Assembly: GCF_020905295.1 (NCBI RefSeq)
Contig: NZ_JAJJMM010000001.1
Span: 3,100,001 to 3,164,000, forward strand
DNA: 64,000 nucleotides
Reading direction: 5' to 3'
Source of the DNA: Flavobacterium piscisymbiosum
Lineage (GTDB): Bacteria; Bacteroidota; Bacteroidia; Flavobacteriales; Flavobacteriaceae
Shown: piece by piece, positions 16,961 through 26,605 of the stretch
Layout: each line of letters begins with the position of its first letter
Numbering within the stretch: the first letter of the stretch is position 1
The notes under the pieces: model-generated
What the model was told of the DNA's origin: nothing
The model's database searches: none
What the model saw: only the letters and a program-made list of their open reading frames with translations
Position numbers and translations under genes: made by a program

Positions 16961-18871
16961 ATGAGAGAATTTTTAACGATTTCTCTTGTCTTTATTTTGT
17001 CTTTTAACAAAATAACTGCGCAAGATTCAATTATTGAACACAAAATTCAAAAAGGAGAAACTGCCTATTTTATTGCCCAAAAATACAAGGTTTCTGTTGA
17101 TGAAATTTACAAACTCAACCCCGAGTCGCAGAGCGGAATCAAAGACAATCAAATTATTAAGATTCCGGTTCACTCAGCAGAAAAAGAAAATTCAAACCAG
17201 CAAATTACTCATGTTGTTGGTCCCAAAGAAACCCTTTTTGGTTTATCAAAACAATATAATATTACTGTAGAAGCGCTTCAAAATGCAAATCCTATTTTGG
17301 CCAACGGACTTCAGATTGGTCAGGAATTGATTATTCCGCAAAATCCAAATCTTCTTAAAACTGAAAGCACAACTTCTTCAAAAGTGACGCATCAGGTTGT
17401 AGCCAAAGAATCACTGTTTAGTATCGCGAGAGCCTATAATGTTTCGGTTAATGATTTAGAAAATCTAAACAAAGACCTTCTTATTAACGGATTGCAAATT
17501 GGTCAGACGATTTCAATTCCAAACAAACGAAAAACCTTAGACGGACGAGTTCGCGTGATCAATCAGGAAACGGTTTTTCATGTGGTTGAACCAAAGGAAA
17601 CTAAATTTTCGATTGCCAAAAAATACAATATTTCTATCGATCAGTTAGAGTCTCAAAATCCCGAAATTGTAAACGGATTAATTGTTGGCAATAAATTAGC
17701 TATTAATACCAAGGAAGTAAAACCAACTAACGAAAGCGAAGAATTGATGTTGGCTTTAGCCGAAAAACAAGTTGTAGTCGAAAAAGGAAAAGCCAAAACG
17801 GTTGAACTGGAAGATTTGAAAGACAGATTGGTTGTTCAGAAAGAAATGAATCAGAAGATTATTAAGATTAATGATTTGAAAGTGAATCTGAATGACATGA
17901 ACGGTTCTAAAGAAAATTCGGTTGAAAAATTACGTTTGGTTCTGGAAGCCAATAAAAATGTACAGGATATTTTAATGGCAAAATTAGATTCGTTGGTGAA
18001 CACGATGAATAGTGATTTGGTCGATTTAAAAAGAATGGACATTTTGAATGTCGATGAATCAAAAAGATTAGAAAAACGATCGTATGAAAGCATCGGGAAA
18101 ACCAGTGAATTATCTTCTCAACTAAAAAAAGAATTGGCAGAAAACCGAAAAGCCTATGCCGGTTTAATGAATAAGGTAGAAAAAATTGCTGTTGAAGAAA
18201 ATCAGGAATACAAGAAGAAAATCCGCGAAAGCGAAAAAAATACAAACGTTACTTCTTTGCAGCAAAGACTTTCATTAGAAGAAATAAAAAGATATAAAAT
18301 AGAACAGGAGCAGGGCGATGCGCAAAATCAACTTTTAATTGCTAAGATTGATTCGCTTGATACGCAGAAAAAAATCGAAGTAAAAAGACATATCAGCAAA
18401 GCGACTTATTATAGTATGGAAGCCCGCAAGTTTGATGATAAACTGGCTTTGATAAAATTGAAAAAGTATCAGGATGAAGCCATTAAAAAACAAGATAAAT
18501 CAACTTCTGCTGAATCTGCAAAAACAATTTCGCTTGAAGAAATGAAGCGTGAACTTAAGGAAAATCCGCTTAGAGCAGACAAAACAGTAAAAGTTGAAGT
18601 TTATGATAATCTTAAAGAAGTTTCAAACGGCTATTACTTAGTTTTAGGTATATTTACAGACTCGTCGCTGAGAGATAAGCTCATTATGAAACTCATTGAT
18701 TCTGGTGATTTTAACGCTAGTTTCTTCTTTAATATCAACAGTCTTTCGTACTATGTTTACTCAGATATGTACCAAAATATGGAAGAAGTGCTCTATAAAT
18801 GCAAGAAAAACGAAGAAGATGAGTTATATAAAGAGGTTGTTATTGCTAAGGTAGAAATTGATCTTAGATAA
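16961..18871 (+). CDS. Exported protein with four LysM domains, coiled coil and SPOR-like C-terminus
   Basis: A 636-residue protein with a signal peptide (to about residue 20, NKITAQ). Four LysM peptidoglycan-binding repeats lie near 25-68, 83-126, 143-186 and 206-250. Each has the pattern HxVxxKETxFxIAKxYNxSxxxLxxxNP...GLxxGxxLxIP. Next comes a long Lys/Glu-rich helical region, probably coiled coil (about 255-530). The C-terminal segment of about 90 residues (NGYYLVLGIFTDSSLRDKL... YVYSDMYQNMEEVLYKCKK) resembles SPOR-type domains seen in flavobacterial gliding and T9SS-associated envelope proteins. The protein should sit in the periplasm on peptidoglycan. The next gene, 95 bp on, also carries four LysM domains. 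Confidence 0.8.
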   Translation: MREFLTISLVFILSFNKITAQDSIIEHKIQKGETAYFIAQKYKVSVDEIYKLNPESQSGIKDNQIIKIPVHSAEKENSNQQITHVVGPKETLFGLSKQYNITVEALQNANPILANGLQIGQELIIPQNPNLLKTESTTSSKVTHQVVAKESLFSIARAYNVSVNDLENLNKDLLINGLQIGQTISIPNKRKTLDGRVRVINQETVFHVVEPKETKFSIAKKYNISIDQLESQNPEIVNGLIVGNKLAINTKEVKPTNESEELMLALAEKQVVVEKGKAKTVELEDLKDRLVVQKEMNQKIIKINDLKVNLNDMNGSKENSVEKLRLVLEANKNVQDILMAKLDSLVNTMNSDLVDLKRMDILNVDESKRLEKRSYESIGKTSELSSQLKKELAENRKAYAGLMNKVEKIAVEENQEYKKKIRESEKNTNVTSLQQRLSLEEIKRYKIEQEQGDAQNQLLIAKIDSLDTQKKIEVKRHISKATYYSMEARKFDDKLALIKLKKYQDEAIKKQDKSTSAESAKTISLEEMKRELKENPLRADKTVKVEVYDNLKEVSNGYYLVLGIFTDSSLRDKLIMKLIDSGDFNASFFFNINSLSYYVYSDMYQNMEEVLYKCKKNEEDELYKEVVIAKVEIDLR

Positions 18872-18966
18872 TAATTGGCGATAAAATAACAAGTGGCAAG
18901 AATCTTGCTTTAAAGAGATTTTAGTAACTTGTTTTGAATTAAAAATTAAATTGTTTTAAGTCTATT

Positions 18967-21051
18967 ATGAAGTATTATTCAACATTATTGTTTCTCGTTT
19001 TTTTTGTAACATTTTCTGCTTTTTCACAAGAAAAGGTCATTAAATATACCGTTGCGAATGGAGAAACGATTAACCAGATTGCTGTAAAATTTAAGGTTAC
19101 GCCTTATGATATTTATGCATTAAACCCCGATGCCAGAAGTGGTATAAAACCCAATACAGTTTTACTGATCCCTACCAATAATGCAAAATCTGCAGCGGTT
19201 AAAACAGAAACAGCTGTGGCAAAAACGGGCGGTAATACCAAAGAAATAATTCATGAAGTACAGCCAAAAGAAACTTTTTATAGTATCGAAAAAAAGTATG
19301 GTATCTCTGATGAAGCTTTGAAAGCGGCAAACCCTACTTTAGAAAAAACCGGAGTTCAGATTGGGCAAAAACTGGTGATTCCTGCAAAAGGATCAGTTGT
19401 AAAATCGGCAGTAAAATCTTCGGTAGCGGCTGAAAAACCAGCGAAAGAAAAAGCTCAGGAAAAATATGTGTATCATGATGTTGTGGCAAAAGAAACTAAG
19501 TTTTCGATCGCTAAACAATACGGAATAACCATTGAAGAATTAGAAAAACGCAATCCTGAAATTGTGTCTAATTTACCCGTAGGATACCGATTAACCATAA
19601 AAGGAAAAGCGCCTAAAACAGAGACTTCAAGTCCTGTTGTTACTAACACTGCAAAACCGGTTGAAACTGCTAAAAAGGCTATAACTTATATGGAGTATCA
19701 GGTAAAACCAAAGGAAACTTTTTATAGTTTAGGAAGAACTTTTCACATTTCTCAGGAAGAATTAACGGCATTGAATCCGTCACTTTCTGAAGGTGTAAAA
19801 GAAGGAATGGTTTTAAAAGTTCCTGCAGGATATTTAGCTCCGGCTCCAATTATTCCACAGCAGCAACCTGTTGAAAAAGCAGTAGAAAATTCAAATACCG
19901 GAGGTTCTATACAAATTGTAGATAAAGTAAAATCTGAAACTGTATCAGCTAGTCCTGAAGTAGTAGAGCTTACAAAGAAAAGAGGGCAAAATGATCGTAA
20001 AAAATTAGTTTTATTGTTGCCTTTTAATTTGAATAAAATGCAGAATGATACAACAAGTACTGCTACACGAATTAAAAACGATAAATTTTTGAATATGACT
20101 CTTGATTTTTATTCAGGAGCAATGATGGCGATCGACTCGGCTAAAACCTTAAAATTGCCAATTGATGTGGTAATTTATGATTCTCAGGAAACAAAAACAA
20201 CATCAAATGTTTCGACTTTGATGGCTCAGAATAAATTGCAGGATGCCCATGCAGTAATTGGACCATTTTATCAAAATAATGCTGAGGCTACAGCAAATAC
20301 ATTACGTTTGTTTAATGTTCCGGTGATTTCGCCATTATCAAAAGATAAAGCGAACCCGATCGATAATTTATATCAGACGATACCATCTAATGATGTGGTG
20401 AGAAATGCGATGTTTGATTATATGCGTGCGAAAAACGGAAATATCGTTGCTGTTGTTGATAAAAAGAAAGAATCAGTAATTAGTTATATCAAACAAAACC
20501 AAAAAGGTGTTGTTTTTGCAGCTTTGACAGAAACAGGAGGCCTTGATGTAGCGAACTTAAAAAGTTTGCTATTACCTAACAGAATGAATTATGTGGTAAT
20601 GGAAACCGGAAACACGGCAATGGTGAAAACTACCATTAAAGCTTTGCTGGATGCACAAAAAACATGTCAGGTACAATTGGTTATTTTAGAACCAAACAAC
20701 ACATTGGATACTGACGAAATTAGTTTTGATAATTTAGTAAAACTGAAATTAATGTATCCGTCTGTAACTCGTGAAAGCGATGAACCAGGAGTTTTAATCT
20801 TTGATAAAGAATACAGATTGAAGAATAAGATAAATCCAAATACTTATGCAACACGCGGATTTGATGTTACTTTTGATACGATGATGCGTTTGGTGCAAGG
20901 AAAAACATATCAGGAAACAGCAGATTTAATGACAACGGAACAAGTTGACAATAAATTTCAATTTTATAAAAAAGAAGATGGTGGACACGCCAATAAAGGA
21001 GTGTACATTTTATATTACGATTCAGACTTAACTTTAAAAGTAGCCAATTAA
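18967..21051 (+). CDS. Exported LysM x4 protein fused to a type I periplasmic-binding-like domain
   Basis: A 694-residue protein with a signal peptide ending at TFSAFSQ (about 20). Four LysM domains (about 24-68, 95-138, 165-208, 237-283) are separated by Lys/Ala/Thr linkers. From about 340 to the end there is a domain resembling type I periplasmic binding proteins (KKLVLLLPFNLNKM, LDFYSGAMMAIDSAKTLKLPIDVVIYDS, AHAVIGPFYQNNAEATA, PVISPLSKDK). The binding-protein half without a transporter nearby resembles the arrangement of LpoA-type activators of peptidoglycan synthases. That is inference only. It overlaps the osmC-like gene by one base (TAATG), so the two are co-translated. Confidence 0.8.
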   Translation: MKYYSTLLFLVFFVTFSAFSQEKVIKYTVANGETINQIAVKFKVTPYDIYALNPDARSGIKPNTVLLIPTNNAKSAAVKTETAVAKTGGNTKEIIHEVQPKETFYSIEKKYGISDEALKAANPTLEKTGVQIGQKLVIPAKGSVVKSAVKSSVAAEKPAKEKAQEKYVYHDVVAKETKFSIAKQYGITIEELEKRNPEIVSNLPVGYRLTIKGKAPKTETSSPVVTNTAKPVETAKKAITYMEYQVKPKETFYSLGRTFHISQEELTALNPSLSEGVKEGMVLKVPAGYLAPAPIIPQQQPVEKAVENSNTGGSIQIVDKVKSETVSASPEVVELTKKRGQNDRKKLVLLLPFNLNKMQNDTTSTATRIKNDKFLNMTLDFYSGAMMAIDSAKTLKLPIDVVIYDSQETKTTSNVSTLMAQNKLQDAHAVIGPFYQNNAEATANTLRLFNVPVISPLSKDKANPIDNLYQTIPSNDVVRNAMFDYMRAKNGNIVAVVDKKKESVISYIKQNQKGVVFAALTETGGLDVANLKSLLLPNRMNYVVMETGNTAMVKTTIKALLDAQKTCQVQLVILEPNNTLDTDEISFDNLVKLKLMYPSVTRESDEPGVLIFDKEYRLKNKINPNTYATRGFDVTFDTMMRLVQGKTYQETADLMTTEQVDNKFQFYKKEDGGHANKGVYILYYDSDLTLKVAN

Positions 21052-21452
21052 TGACATCAACAGTAACCTATTTAGGAGATTTAAGAACAAAATCAATTCA
21101 TGTGCAATCGGGAAGCGAAATCATTTCTGATGCACCTTTAGACAATAACGGAAAAGGAGAAGCATTTTCTCCAACAGATACAGTTGCCAATGCTTTAGCA
21201 AGTTGCATGATGACCATTATGGGAATCAAAGCGCGTGATTTAGGCGTAGATTTCATTGGCTCAACTGCCGAAGTAACGAAGATAATGAACGCTGAACCAA
21301 GAAGAATTGGAGCGATCGAAATTGCTTTTGAAATGCAGGGTGTTGCAGATGAAAAAAATAAAACTATCCTGGAACGTGCTGCAATGACGTGTCCGGTGTT
21401 TTTAAGTTTAAGCAGTGAAATTGAAAAACGTATTACTTTTAGCTGGAAGTAA
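21051..21452 (+). CDS. OsmC/Ohr family protein
   Basis: A 133-residue protein of the OsmC fold with the two redox Cys of the family, C52 (NALASCMMTIMG) and C114 (AAMTCPVFLSL). These form the active site of thiol peroxidases that reduce organic hydroperoxides. Spacing and the Pro after Thr-Cys fit the OsmC rather than the Ohr branch; the exact substrate is unknown. The ATG overlaps the stop of the LysM gene (TAATG). A terminator follows 20 bp after the stop. It is probably cytoplasmic; no signal peptide is present. Confidence 0.85.
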   Translation: MTSTVTYLGDLRTKSIHVQSGSEIISDAPLDNNGKGEAFSPTDTVANALASCMMTIMGIKARDLGVDFIGSTAEVTKIMNAEPRRIGAIEIAFEMQGVADEKNKTILERAAMTCPVFLSLSSEIEKRITFSWK

Positions 21453-21472
21453 TAGTAAAGCGATCAAATAAT

Positions 21473-21502
21473 AAAAAGCCATTCGACACTGAATGGCTTT
21501 TT
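21473..21502. terminator. Terminator after osmC-like gene (bidirectional)
   Basis: AAAAAGCCATTC (21473-21484) and GAATGGCTTTTT (21491-21502) are perfect complements with a 6-base loop. The A/T tracts on both sides make it suitable for either strand. Confidence 0.9.
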
Positions 21503-21612
21503 CTGTTTTATAAAAAGGTTAAAATTAACCTCAAAGTATATTGTTGTGAAAAAAGGATATGATATTTTATATAACAAATCATTTTAAACGCAAAGTATAT
21601 AAAGGTTTGTTT

Positions 21613-21780
21613 TTACTTTACATAAGCGAACTTTGTGTTTTTAAACATATTATTAAATAAAAAATGGTAGTACGCTCTGCGATAAAATTTATCCTTAATT
21701 TTCATATCTCCACAGGTTTTGTATTGATCTAACATTATTGATAAAAAATAATTATCATTACTAAAATAGTAGGAATATTC
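21613..21780 (-). pseudogene. Possible degraded coding remnant
   Basis: On the minus strand an open stretch reads SIMLDQYKTCGDMKIKDKFY and continues to AYVK before a stop at 21613. Its amino acid mix looks like real protein, yet it has no supported start: extending it 5' runs antisense into the neighbouring lipoprotein gene. It may be the C-terminal remnant of a lost gene, or chance. I do not recognise the family. The rest of the 386-bp gap between 21452 and 21839 holds only the terminator at 21473. Confidence 0.2.
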
Positions 21781-21838
21781 GTAAGATTTAATTATTATAC
21801 TTAACTTGCTCAAATGTTGTATTTTAATTATTTGTAAA

Positions 21839-23104
21839 ATGAAAAAGCTGAAAATTTTTAGTATTCTTTTGGGTATTCTTATTACTGTACTATTTTCCTC
21901 TTGTTTTCGTCTAGGTAGGGGATTTAAAATAAAGAGAGTGGAGAAGACCCCTACCATGGAAGAATATTATGCCTCAGGAAATTATTATCAGGCATTTTGG
22001 AGTGCTATTACTATTTTAGAGAAAAACAACTCGGAGGAAAAGAGAAACGGTGCACTTTCTATTATAGAAGATTCTTATGCAAAATATCTTGAAAAAGAAG
22101 AATCTATATTGGAGTATGACGTAAAAACATACAAGGATGATGTTGATTTTAATTATGGGCGTATAAATATAGATGTCAATAGTAAAACCAAGAAACTTTA
22201 TGAAAGGTGTAAGTACTTTCAAGATGATTATAACCGTGTCCGAACTTCTATTAAAGATATTGGGCCCATGTATTATGGAGGAAGAGAGCTTGTTTTTCCT
22301 CTAAAAGATTACTCAGGACTTGTTAAAAAAACAAAAGATAAGTACAGTGATTTAGTATATCTAGTGGCAAAGACCTATACAGAGGGGCGTACATACCCAT
22401 CGTCCCAAGATGCAAAAAAAGATTATAGGGAAGCTTATAAGGTATATGTACAATTACAAAAATTTGATAACGGGTATAAAAAAGACGAAGTAATAAAATT
22501 AAAAGATGAAGCCTATAAAAACGGACTGAACTATGTTACTATAAATTTTGCTAATTCAATAAAAAAGTATGCAGTAACAGAGAAAGAGGTTCTTGCTGGT
22601 TTAGATCTTGGGGACTGGATAACAATAGGAAAGGATGCTAAAGGGAAATACGATTTTAATATGGTAGTTACGGTTGAGAATTTTGATATTAGTAAAGGAG
22701 ATCTTCAAAGAACGGTTTTTGATAAAGAAAAAGAAATTGTAATTCAGGAAAACGTGCCAGATAGAGATAGAAGACCAGTTGTTGTTTCCAGACGTAGGTT
22801 GTTAAAAAGCAGATTGGAAATTATTGATTTGTTTAAAGAGGCATTTATTGGAGGAACGATAAAAATAGTAGATAATTATTCAAAGAAAACGAAAACATTT
22901 ACAATTGAAGCGCCAAGTATTTTTAAATATTCGTATGCTATGCAGGAAGGGGATATACGCGCAATTGATCCAGAATATTTGCCATTGCTGGATAAAAAAC
23001 CTACTGCTCTTCCTACCGATTATGAAATGAGTAAAATAGGTTTAAAATTGTTTAGTGAAGAATTAGCATCAAAAATTATTGGTGAAACTTATCAAAATTA
23101 TTAA
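21839..23104 (+). CDS. Lipoprotein of unknown function, helical N-terminal half
   Basis: A 421-residue protein from the ATG at 21839, giving MKKLKIFSILL... with a lipobox (FSSCFRLG, Cys at about 22). An in-frame ATG 33 bp upstream adds MLKCCILIICK and is less likely. Residues 35-240 are helical and TPR-like (YYASGNYYQAFWSAITILEK, DAKKDYREAYKVYVQLQKF). Residues 250-421 appear to be a mixed or beta domain (YDFNMVVTVENFDISKGDL). No motif points to an enzyme. It is probably an envelope-anchored scaffold or binding protein. It is a single gene with a terminator 27 bp downstream. Confidence 0.75.
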   Translation: MKKLKIFSILLGILITVLFSSCFRLGRGFKIKRVEKTPTMEEYYASGNYYQAFWSAITILEKNNSEEKRNGALSIIEDSYAKYLEKEESILEYDVKTYKDDVDFNYGRINIDVNSKTKKLYERCKYFQDDYNRVRTSIKDIGPMYYGGRELVFPLKDYSGLVKKTKDKYSDLVYLVAKTYTEGRTYPSSQDAKKDYREAYKVYVQLQKFDNGYKKDEVIKLKDEAYKNGLNYVTINFANSIKKYAVTEKEVLAGLDLGDWITIGKDAKGKYDFNMVVTVENFDISKGDLQRTVFDKEKEIVIQENVPDRDRRPVVVSRRRLLKSRLEIIDLFKEAFIGGTIKIVDNYSKKTKTFTIEAPSIFKYSYAMQEGDIRAIDPEYLPLLDKKPTALPTDYEMSKIGLKLFSEELASKIIGETYQNY

Positions 23105-23130
23105 ATTTAAATCAGTACCGGATTTTAGAT

Positions 23131-23169
23131 AAAAAAGCCATCAAAGAATAATTTCCTGATGGCTTTTTT
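23131..23169. terminator. Bidirectional terminator between convergent genes
   Basis: AAAAAAGCCATCA (23131-23143) and TGATGGCTTTTTT (23157-23169) are perfect complements with a 13-base loop. It ends both the plus-strand lipoprotein gene (stop at 23104) and the minus-strand GH35 gene (stop at 23188). Confidence 0.9.
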
Positions 23170-23187
23170 ATGTTTACTGAAATGATT

Positions 23188-25047
23188 CTATAATCCTTTC
23201 TCAGGTTTTAAATCTTCAAGAATTGGGGTTAGCATAGTCTTTATTTCTTTTTGGATAATTTCGTTTTTTTGTTCGAAAACTACAATGTTGTTTTTTCCTT
23301 TTTTAAGCCAGCATCCCGGTAAGTACAATGTTTGTTGGGGGCCAATGCTCCAATAACGTCCAATATTAATTCCGTTTACAAATACAATTCCTTTACCCCA
23401 ATCACGCATGTCCAGAAAGGTATCTCCGGTTTTAGTGAGATTAAAAGACCCCTGATATAAAGTAGGACGATTTATTTTGCCTGAGTTTTTATACGCTGTT
23501 AAATCTGGTGGCGTGGTCATTGGTAATTTATACATTTCCCAATCGCCGGTAATGGTTTCTCCGTTAATCACTACAGGACTAATGATACCTTTATTGTTGG
23601 CATTAATTTGAGAACCATAATTAATACGTCCCATGTTTTCGACCAGAATGTCTAAAGTGGCATTAAAAGGAACTTCGATTTCGCAATCGTATTTTTTGTA
23701 ATATCGGTTCAGTTCTGCTACTTTTTTCCCGTTAACATAAATAATGGCATAATCACGTAATCCTTTCAATTCTAATTTCCCACTAATGGGTTGTGTAAAT
23801 TTTTTGCTGTACCAAATATAACCATCGCCTTGATTTAATTGTTCAAATGTTTGCGGATTATCTTCAATAACGGGTGTAATTTTCGATTTAAAATCGGCTA
23901 AATTTACTGCTTTTGTCAGCTTTATATTTGGGATAGTGATTACTGGTATTTGGGTAGGAATAGTAGGAGTTTCATTTGTTTTTAATAATTCTCTTAACGC
24001 ATTGTATTTTGGAGTTGCCCAACCCGCTTCGCTAATAGGAGCGTCATAATCATAGGAAGTCATGTCTGGCTGAATATCGTGTTCTTTATCATAGTTGGCA
24101 CCCGAGGTAAAGCCAAAATTCGTTCCGCCATGTACCATATAATAATTGAAAGAAACCTGATTGTCCAGATATTTTTTGGTCTGACGAACGGTTTGTTCCG
24201 GTTTTTGTGTCGGGAAAGGTTCTGCCCAATGATCCAGCCAGCCAGGATAAAATTCGGCAACCATATAAGGTCCCTGATTATTATTAAACTGATTGACAAC
24301 GGCTTTTAACTTTGCAATGTCGCTTTCTCCATTGGCAGTTGGTAAAGCGCCCGGCAAAGCTCCGCCTTCAAACAACCAGCTTCCGTCTGATGTAAAAAAT
24401 GGCACTTCAAAACCAACATCTTTTAATTGCTGAAAAACGGCGGCGCTGTATTTTTTGTGCTCTTCTAACGGGATATCTTTACGTTGGGCGACATAAGAAC
24501 CAAATTCATTTTCGCCCTGAACCATAATAATTGGTCCACCTTTGGTAATTTGTAAATCTTTGACTTGATTGTACAATTCGGTAAAATAGGCTTTGGTTGC
24601 AGTTAGATATTCTTTGTTATTGCCGCGAATCACCATATTAGGAACATTTTGTAAAAACCAAGGATAACCGCCAAATTCCCATTCGGCACATACGTAAGGA
24701 CCCGGTCGAAGAATAACAAATAAACCTTCTTCCTGCGCTGTTTTAATGTATTCGGCTAAGTTTTTATTTCCGGTTTTAAAATCCCAAACCCCGGGAGTAA
24801 TTTCGTGATAGTTCCAGAAAACGTAGGTTGCCACAGCATTTAAACCCATTGCTTTCATCATTTTTAAACGATGACGCCAATACGGTTGTGGAATTCTGGA
24901 ATAATGCATTTCGCCTGAATGAATCTGAATTGGTTTTCCATTCAACAAAAAATTCCCATCGCTTATGGCAAAAGTTTGTTTTTCTTGTGCTGTTAATGCT
25001 GAAAGGATAAAGAAATTAAACAAGAGAATTAAATAAACTTTTTTCAT
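23188..25047 (-). CDS. GH35 beta-galactosidase, exported
   Basis: A 619-residue protein with a signal peptide (FFILSALTAQ, about 21 residues) and a GH35 TIM barrel (about 25-360). The acid/base Glu181 is in GGPIIMVQGENEFG and the nucleophile Glu265 in MVAEFYPGW; VRPGP-type and YVCAEWEFGGYPWF segments line the site. C-terminal beta domains (about 400-615) include GKGIVFVNGINIGRYWSIGPQ. It removes terminal beta-linked galactose, most often beta-1,3 or beta-1,4 in this family. It is the last gene of the minus-strand arm of the sugar locus. A terminator-like hairpin separates it from the GH109 gene, so it may be expressed less than, or apart from, that gene. Confidence 0.9.
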   Translation of the reverse strand: MKKVYLILLFNFFILSALTAQEKQTFAISDGNFLLNGKPIQIHSGEMHYSRIPQPYWRHRLKMMKAMGLNAVATYVFWNYHEITPGVWDFKTGNKNLAEYIKTAQEEGLFVILRPGPYVCAEWEFGGYPWFLQNVPNMVIRGNNKEYLTATKAYFTELYNQVKDLQITKGGPIIMVQGENEFGSYVAQRKDIPLEEHKKYSAAVFQQLKDVGFEVPFFTSDGSWLFEGGALPGALPTANGESDIAKLKAVVNQFNNNQGPYMVAEFYPGWLDHWAEPFPTQKPEQTVRQTKKYLDNQVSFNYYMVHGGTNFGFTSGANYDKEHDIQPDMTSYDYDAPISEAGWATPKYNALRELLKTNETPTIPTQIPVITIPNIKLTKAVNLADFKSKITPVIEDNPQTFEQLNQGDGYIWYSKKFTQPISGKLELKGLRDYAIIYVNGKKVAELNRYYKKYDCEIEVPFNATLDILVENMGRINYGSQINANNKGIISPVVINGETITGDWEMYKLPMTTPPDLTAYKNSGKINRPTLYQGSFNLTKTGDTFLDMRDWGKGIVFVNGINIGRYWSIGPQQTLYLPGCWLKKGKNNIVVFEQKNEIIQKEIKTMLTPILEDLKPEKGL

Positions 25048-25072
25048 TTTATTTGAAATTGATGATGTTTAT

Positions 25073-25109
25073 AAAAAGCAAGAGAGCACTATGAATTGCG
25101 CTCTCTTGC
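25073..25109 (-). terminator. Terminator or attenuator between GH109 and GH35 genes
   Basis: GCTCTCTTGC (25100-25109) and GCAAGAGAGC (25078-25087) pair perfectly over 10 bp with a 12-base loop. On the minus strand five T residues follow (complement of 25073-25077). It lies 25 bp after the GH109 stop. Confidence 0.8.
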
Positions 25110-25133
25110 TAACCTAACTAACCAATAAATTTA

Positions 25134-26513
25134 TTATTCTGAAAACTCTAATTTTTGTAATTTTTTCCATCCGCCACGAGTGAAATCAGGAATTTCTACA
25201 GGAGACGAGTTATTATCAAGTGAGATCTCTGTTAAAGGACCTAAGCAAGACCATTCTGCAAGATCGTAAACATCCATGTCTAGAGGAAGTCCTTTTTGAA
25301 GACAGTGAATCAATCGGTAATCCATCACGAAATCCATTCCGCCGTGACCGCCTACTTTTTTAGCTTTTTCTTCGATATCTTTTACAATTGGATGCTTGTA
25401 TTTTGCCATCAATGCTTTTTTAACATCTTCAGGAACAAATGAATGTGCACTTAATTTTTCGTGATTTGGTTTTACATCATCTCCTAATGCTGCACCGTCT
25501 AAAGCATAACCTTCTAACGGATATTTGTTGGCAAAACCTTTAGTTCCGCTCAATTGATACATTCTGCTGTACGGACGAGGAGACGTAACATCATGCTGAA
25601 TCTGGATTGTTTTTCCGTTTTCGGTACGAATCATAGTCATGGTATGATCTCCGTTTCTAAAATCTTTAATTTCCTGACCTGATTTTTCTTTGATGTAAGC
25701 AGGATTTCCTACCGCTTTTGTATCCATAGAAACTAAGAAATTCATTTTATCACCACGGTGAATATTCAAAGCCTGACAAGCCGGTCCCATACCGTGAGTT
25801 GCGTAAATATCACCTCGGTGTTTGATGTTGTAATCCATTCTCCAGTTGTTCCAGTATTCGCCCCAAAATGGTTGAAGACCGTGAATGTAAGAACCTTCGG
25901 CATGAAGAATTTCTCCAAACACACCTTGCTGTGCCATATTTAATGTCGTTAATTCGAAGAAATCGTAAACACAATTTTCAAGTTGCATACAATGTTTACG
26001 TGTTTTTTCGGAAGTATCAATAAGGTCCCAGATTTCTTTCATGGTCATAGCACCCGGAACTTCGATTGCTACGTGTTTTCCGTCTTTCATTGCCTGAACA
26101 CCTATTAAAGCATGATGTTTCCAATCTGTTGCGATGTAAACCAAATCAACATTTGGCAAGGCAGTAACTTTTCTCCAGGCATTTTCATCTCCAAAAAATT
26201 CCTGAGCTTTAGGAAGACCAGCTTTTGTTAAAATTTCATTAGCCGATTGTGTGTTTTTCTCTGTCATATCGCAAAGCGCTACGATTTCTACTCCGGGAAT
26301 ATGTGTCATACGCTCAACAGCTCCCGGGCCACGCATTCCTAAACCAATAAAAGCAACACGAACAGTTGGAATTGGAGCAGTAGCCAAACGCAAAACATCT
26401 TGCTGACCTTTTGGACGGGTTGGTGTTTTGGTTTTGATCATTTGTGCCGATGCGATTGCTCCTCCAAACAACAGACAGGCCACTAACATGAATTTTAAAA
26501 TACTAGTTTTCAT
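25134..26513 (-). CDS. GH109-type NAD-dependent glycosidase (alpha-N-acetylgalactosaminidase), exported
   Basis: A 459-residue protein with a signal peptide (GGAIASAQ, about 24 residues), then a Rossmann fold (about 50-170) with VRVAFIGLGMRG. A Gfo/Idh/MocA C-terminal domain follows (HAEGSYIHGLQPFWGEYW, YATHGMGPACQALNIHRGD). Size, export signal and these segments match family GH109, which cleaves terminal alpha-GalNAc from glycans by an NAD-assisted elimination/addition mechanism. A secreted oxidoreductase-like protein inside a SusCD locus supports a glycosidase role. It lies 92 bp after the DUF5077 gene. Substrate specificity is inferred from the family. Confidence 0.82.
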   Translation of the reverse strand: MKTSILKFMLVACLLFGGAIASAQMIKTKTPTRPKGQQDVLRLATAPIPTVRVAFIGLGMRGPGAVERMTHIPGVEIVALCDMTEKNTQSANEILTKAGLPKAQEFFGDENAWRKVTALPNVDLVYIATDWKHHALIGVQAMKDGKHVAIEVPGAMTMKEIWDLIDTSEKTRKHCMQLENCVYDFFELTTLNMAQQGVFGEILHAEGSYIHGLQPFWGEYWNNWRMDYNIKHRGDIYATHGMGPACQALNIHRGDKMNFLVSMDTKAVGNPAYIKEKSGQEIKDFRNGDHTMTMIRTENGKTIQIQHDVTSPRPYSRMYQLSGTKGFANKYPLEGYALDGAALGDDVKPNHEKLSAHSFVPEDVKKALMAKYKHPIVKDIEEKAKKVGGHGGMDFVMDYRLIHCLQKGLPLDMDVYDLAEWSCLGPLTEISLDNNSSPVEIPDFTRGGWKKLQKLEFSE

Positions 26514-26605
26514 AATGAATTAATTTGATTTGAAATGATGATAATCTAAATGCTGATTATCGGGAATTATTGTTTTTGTAAATTGTTTATTTTTAAAACG
26601 TCTTT

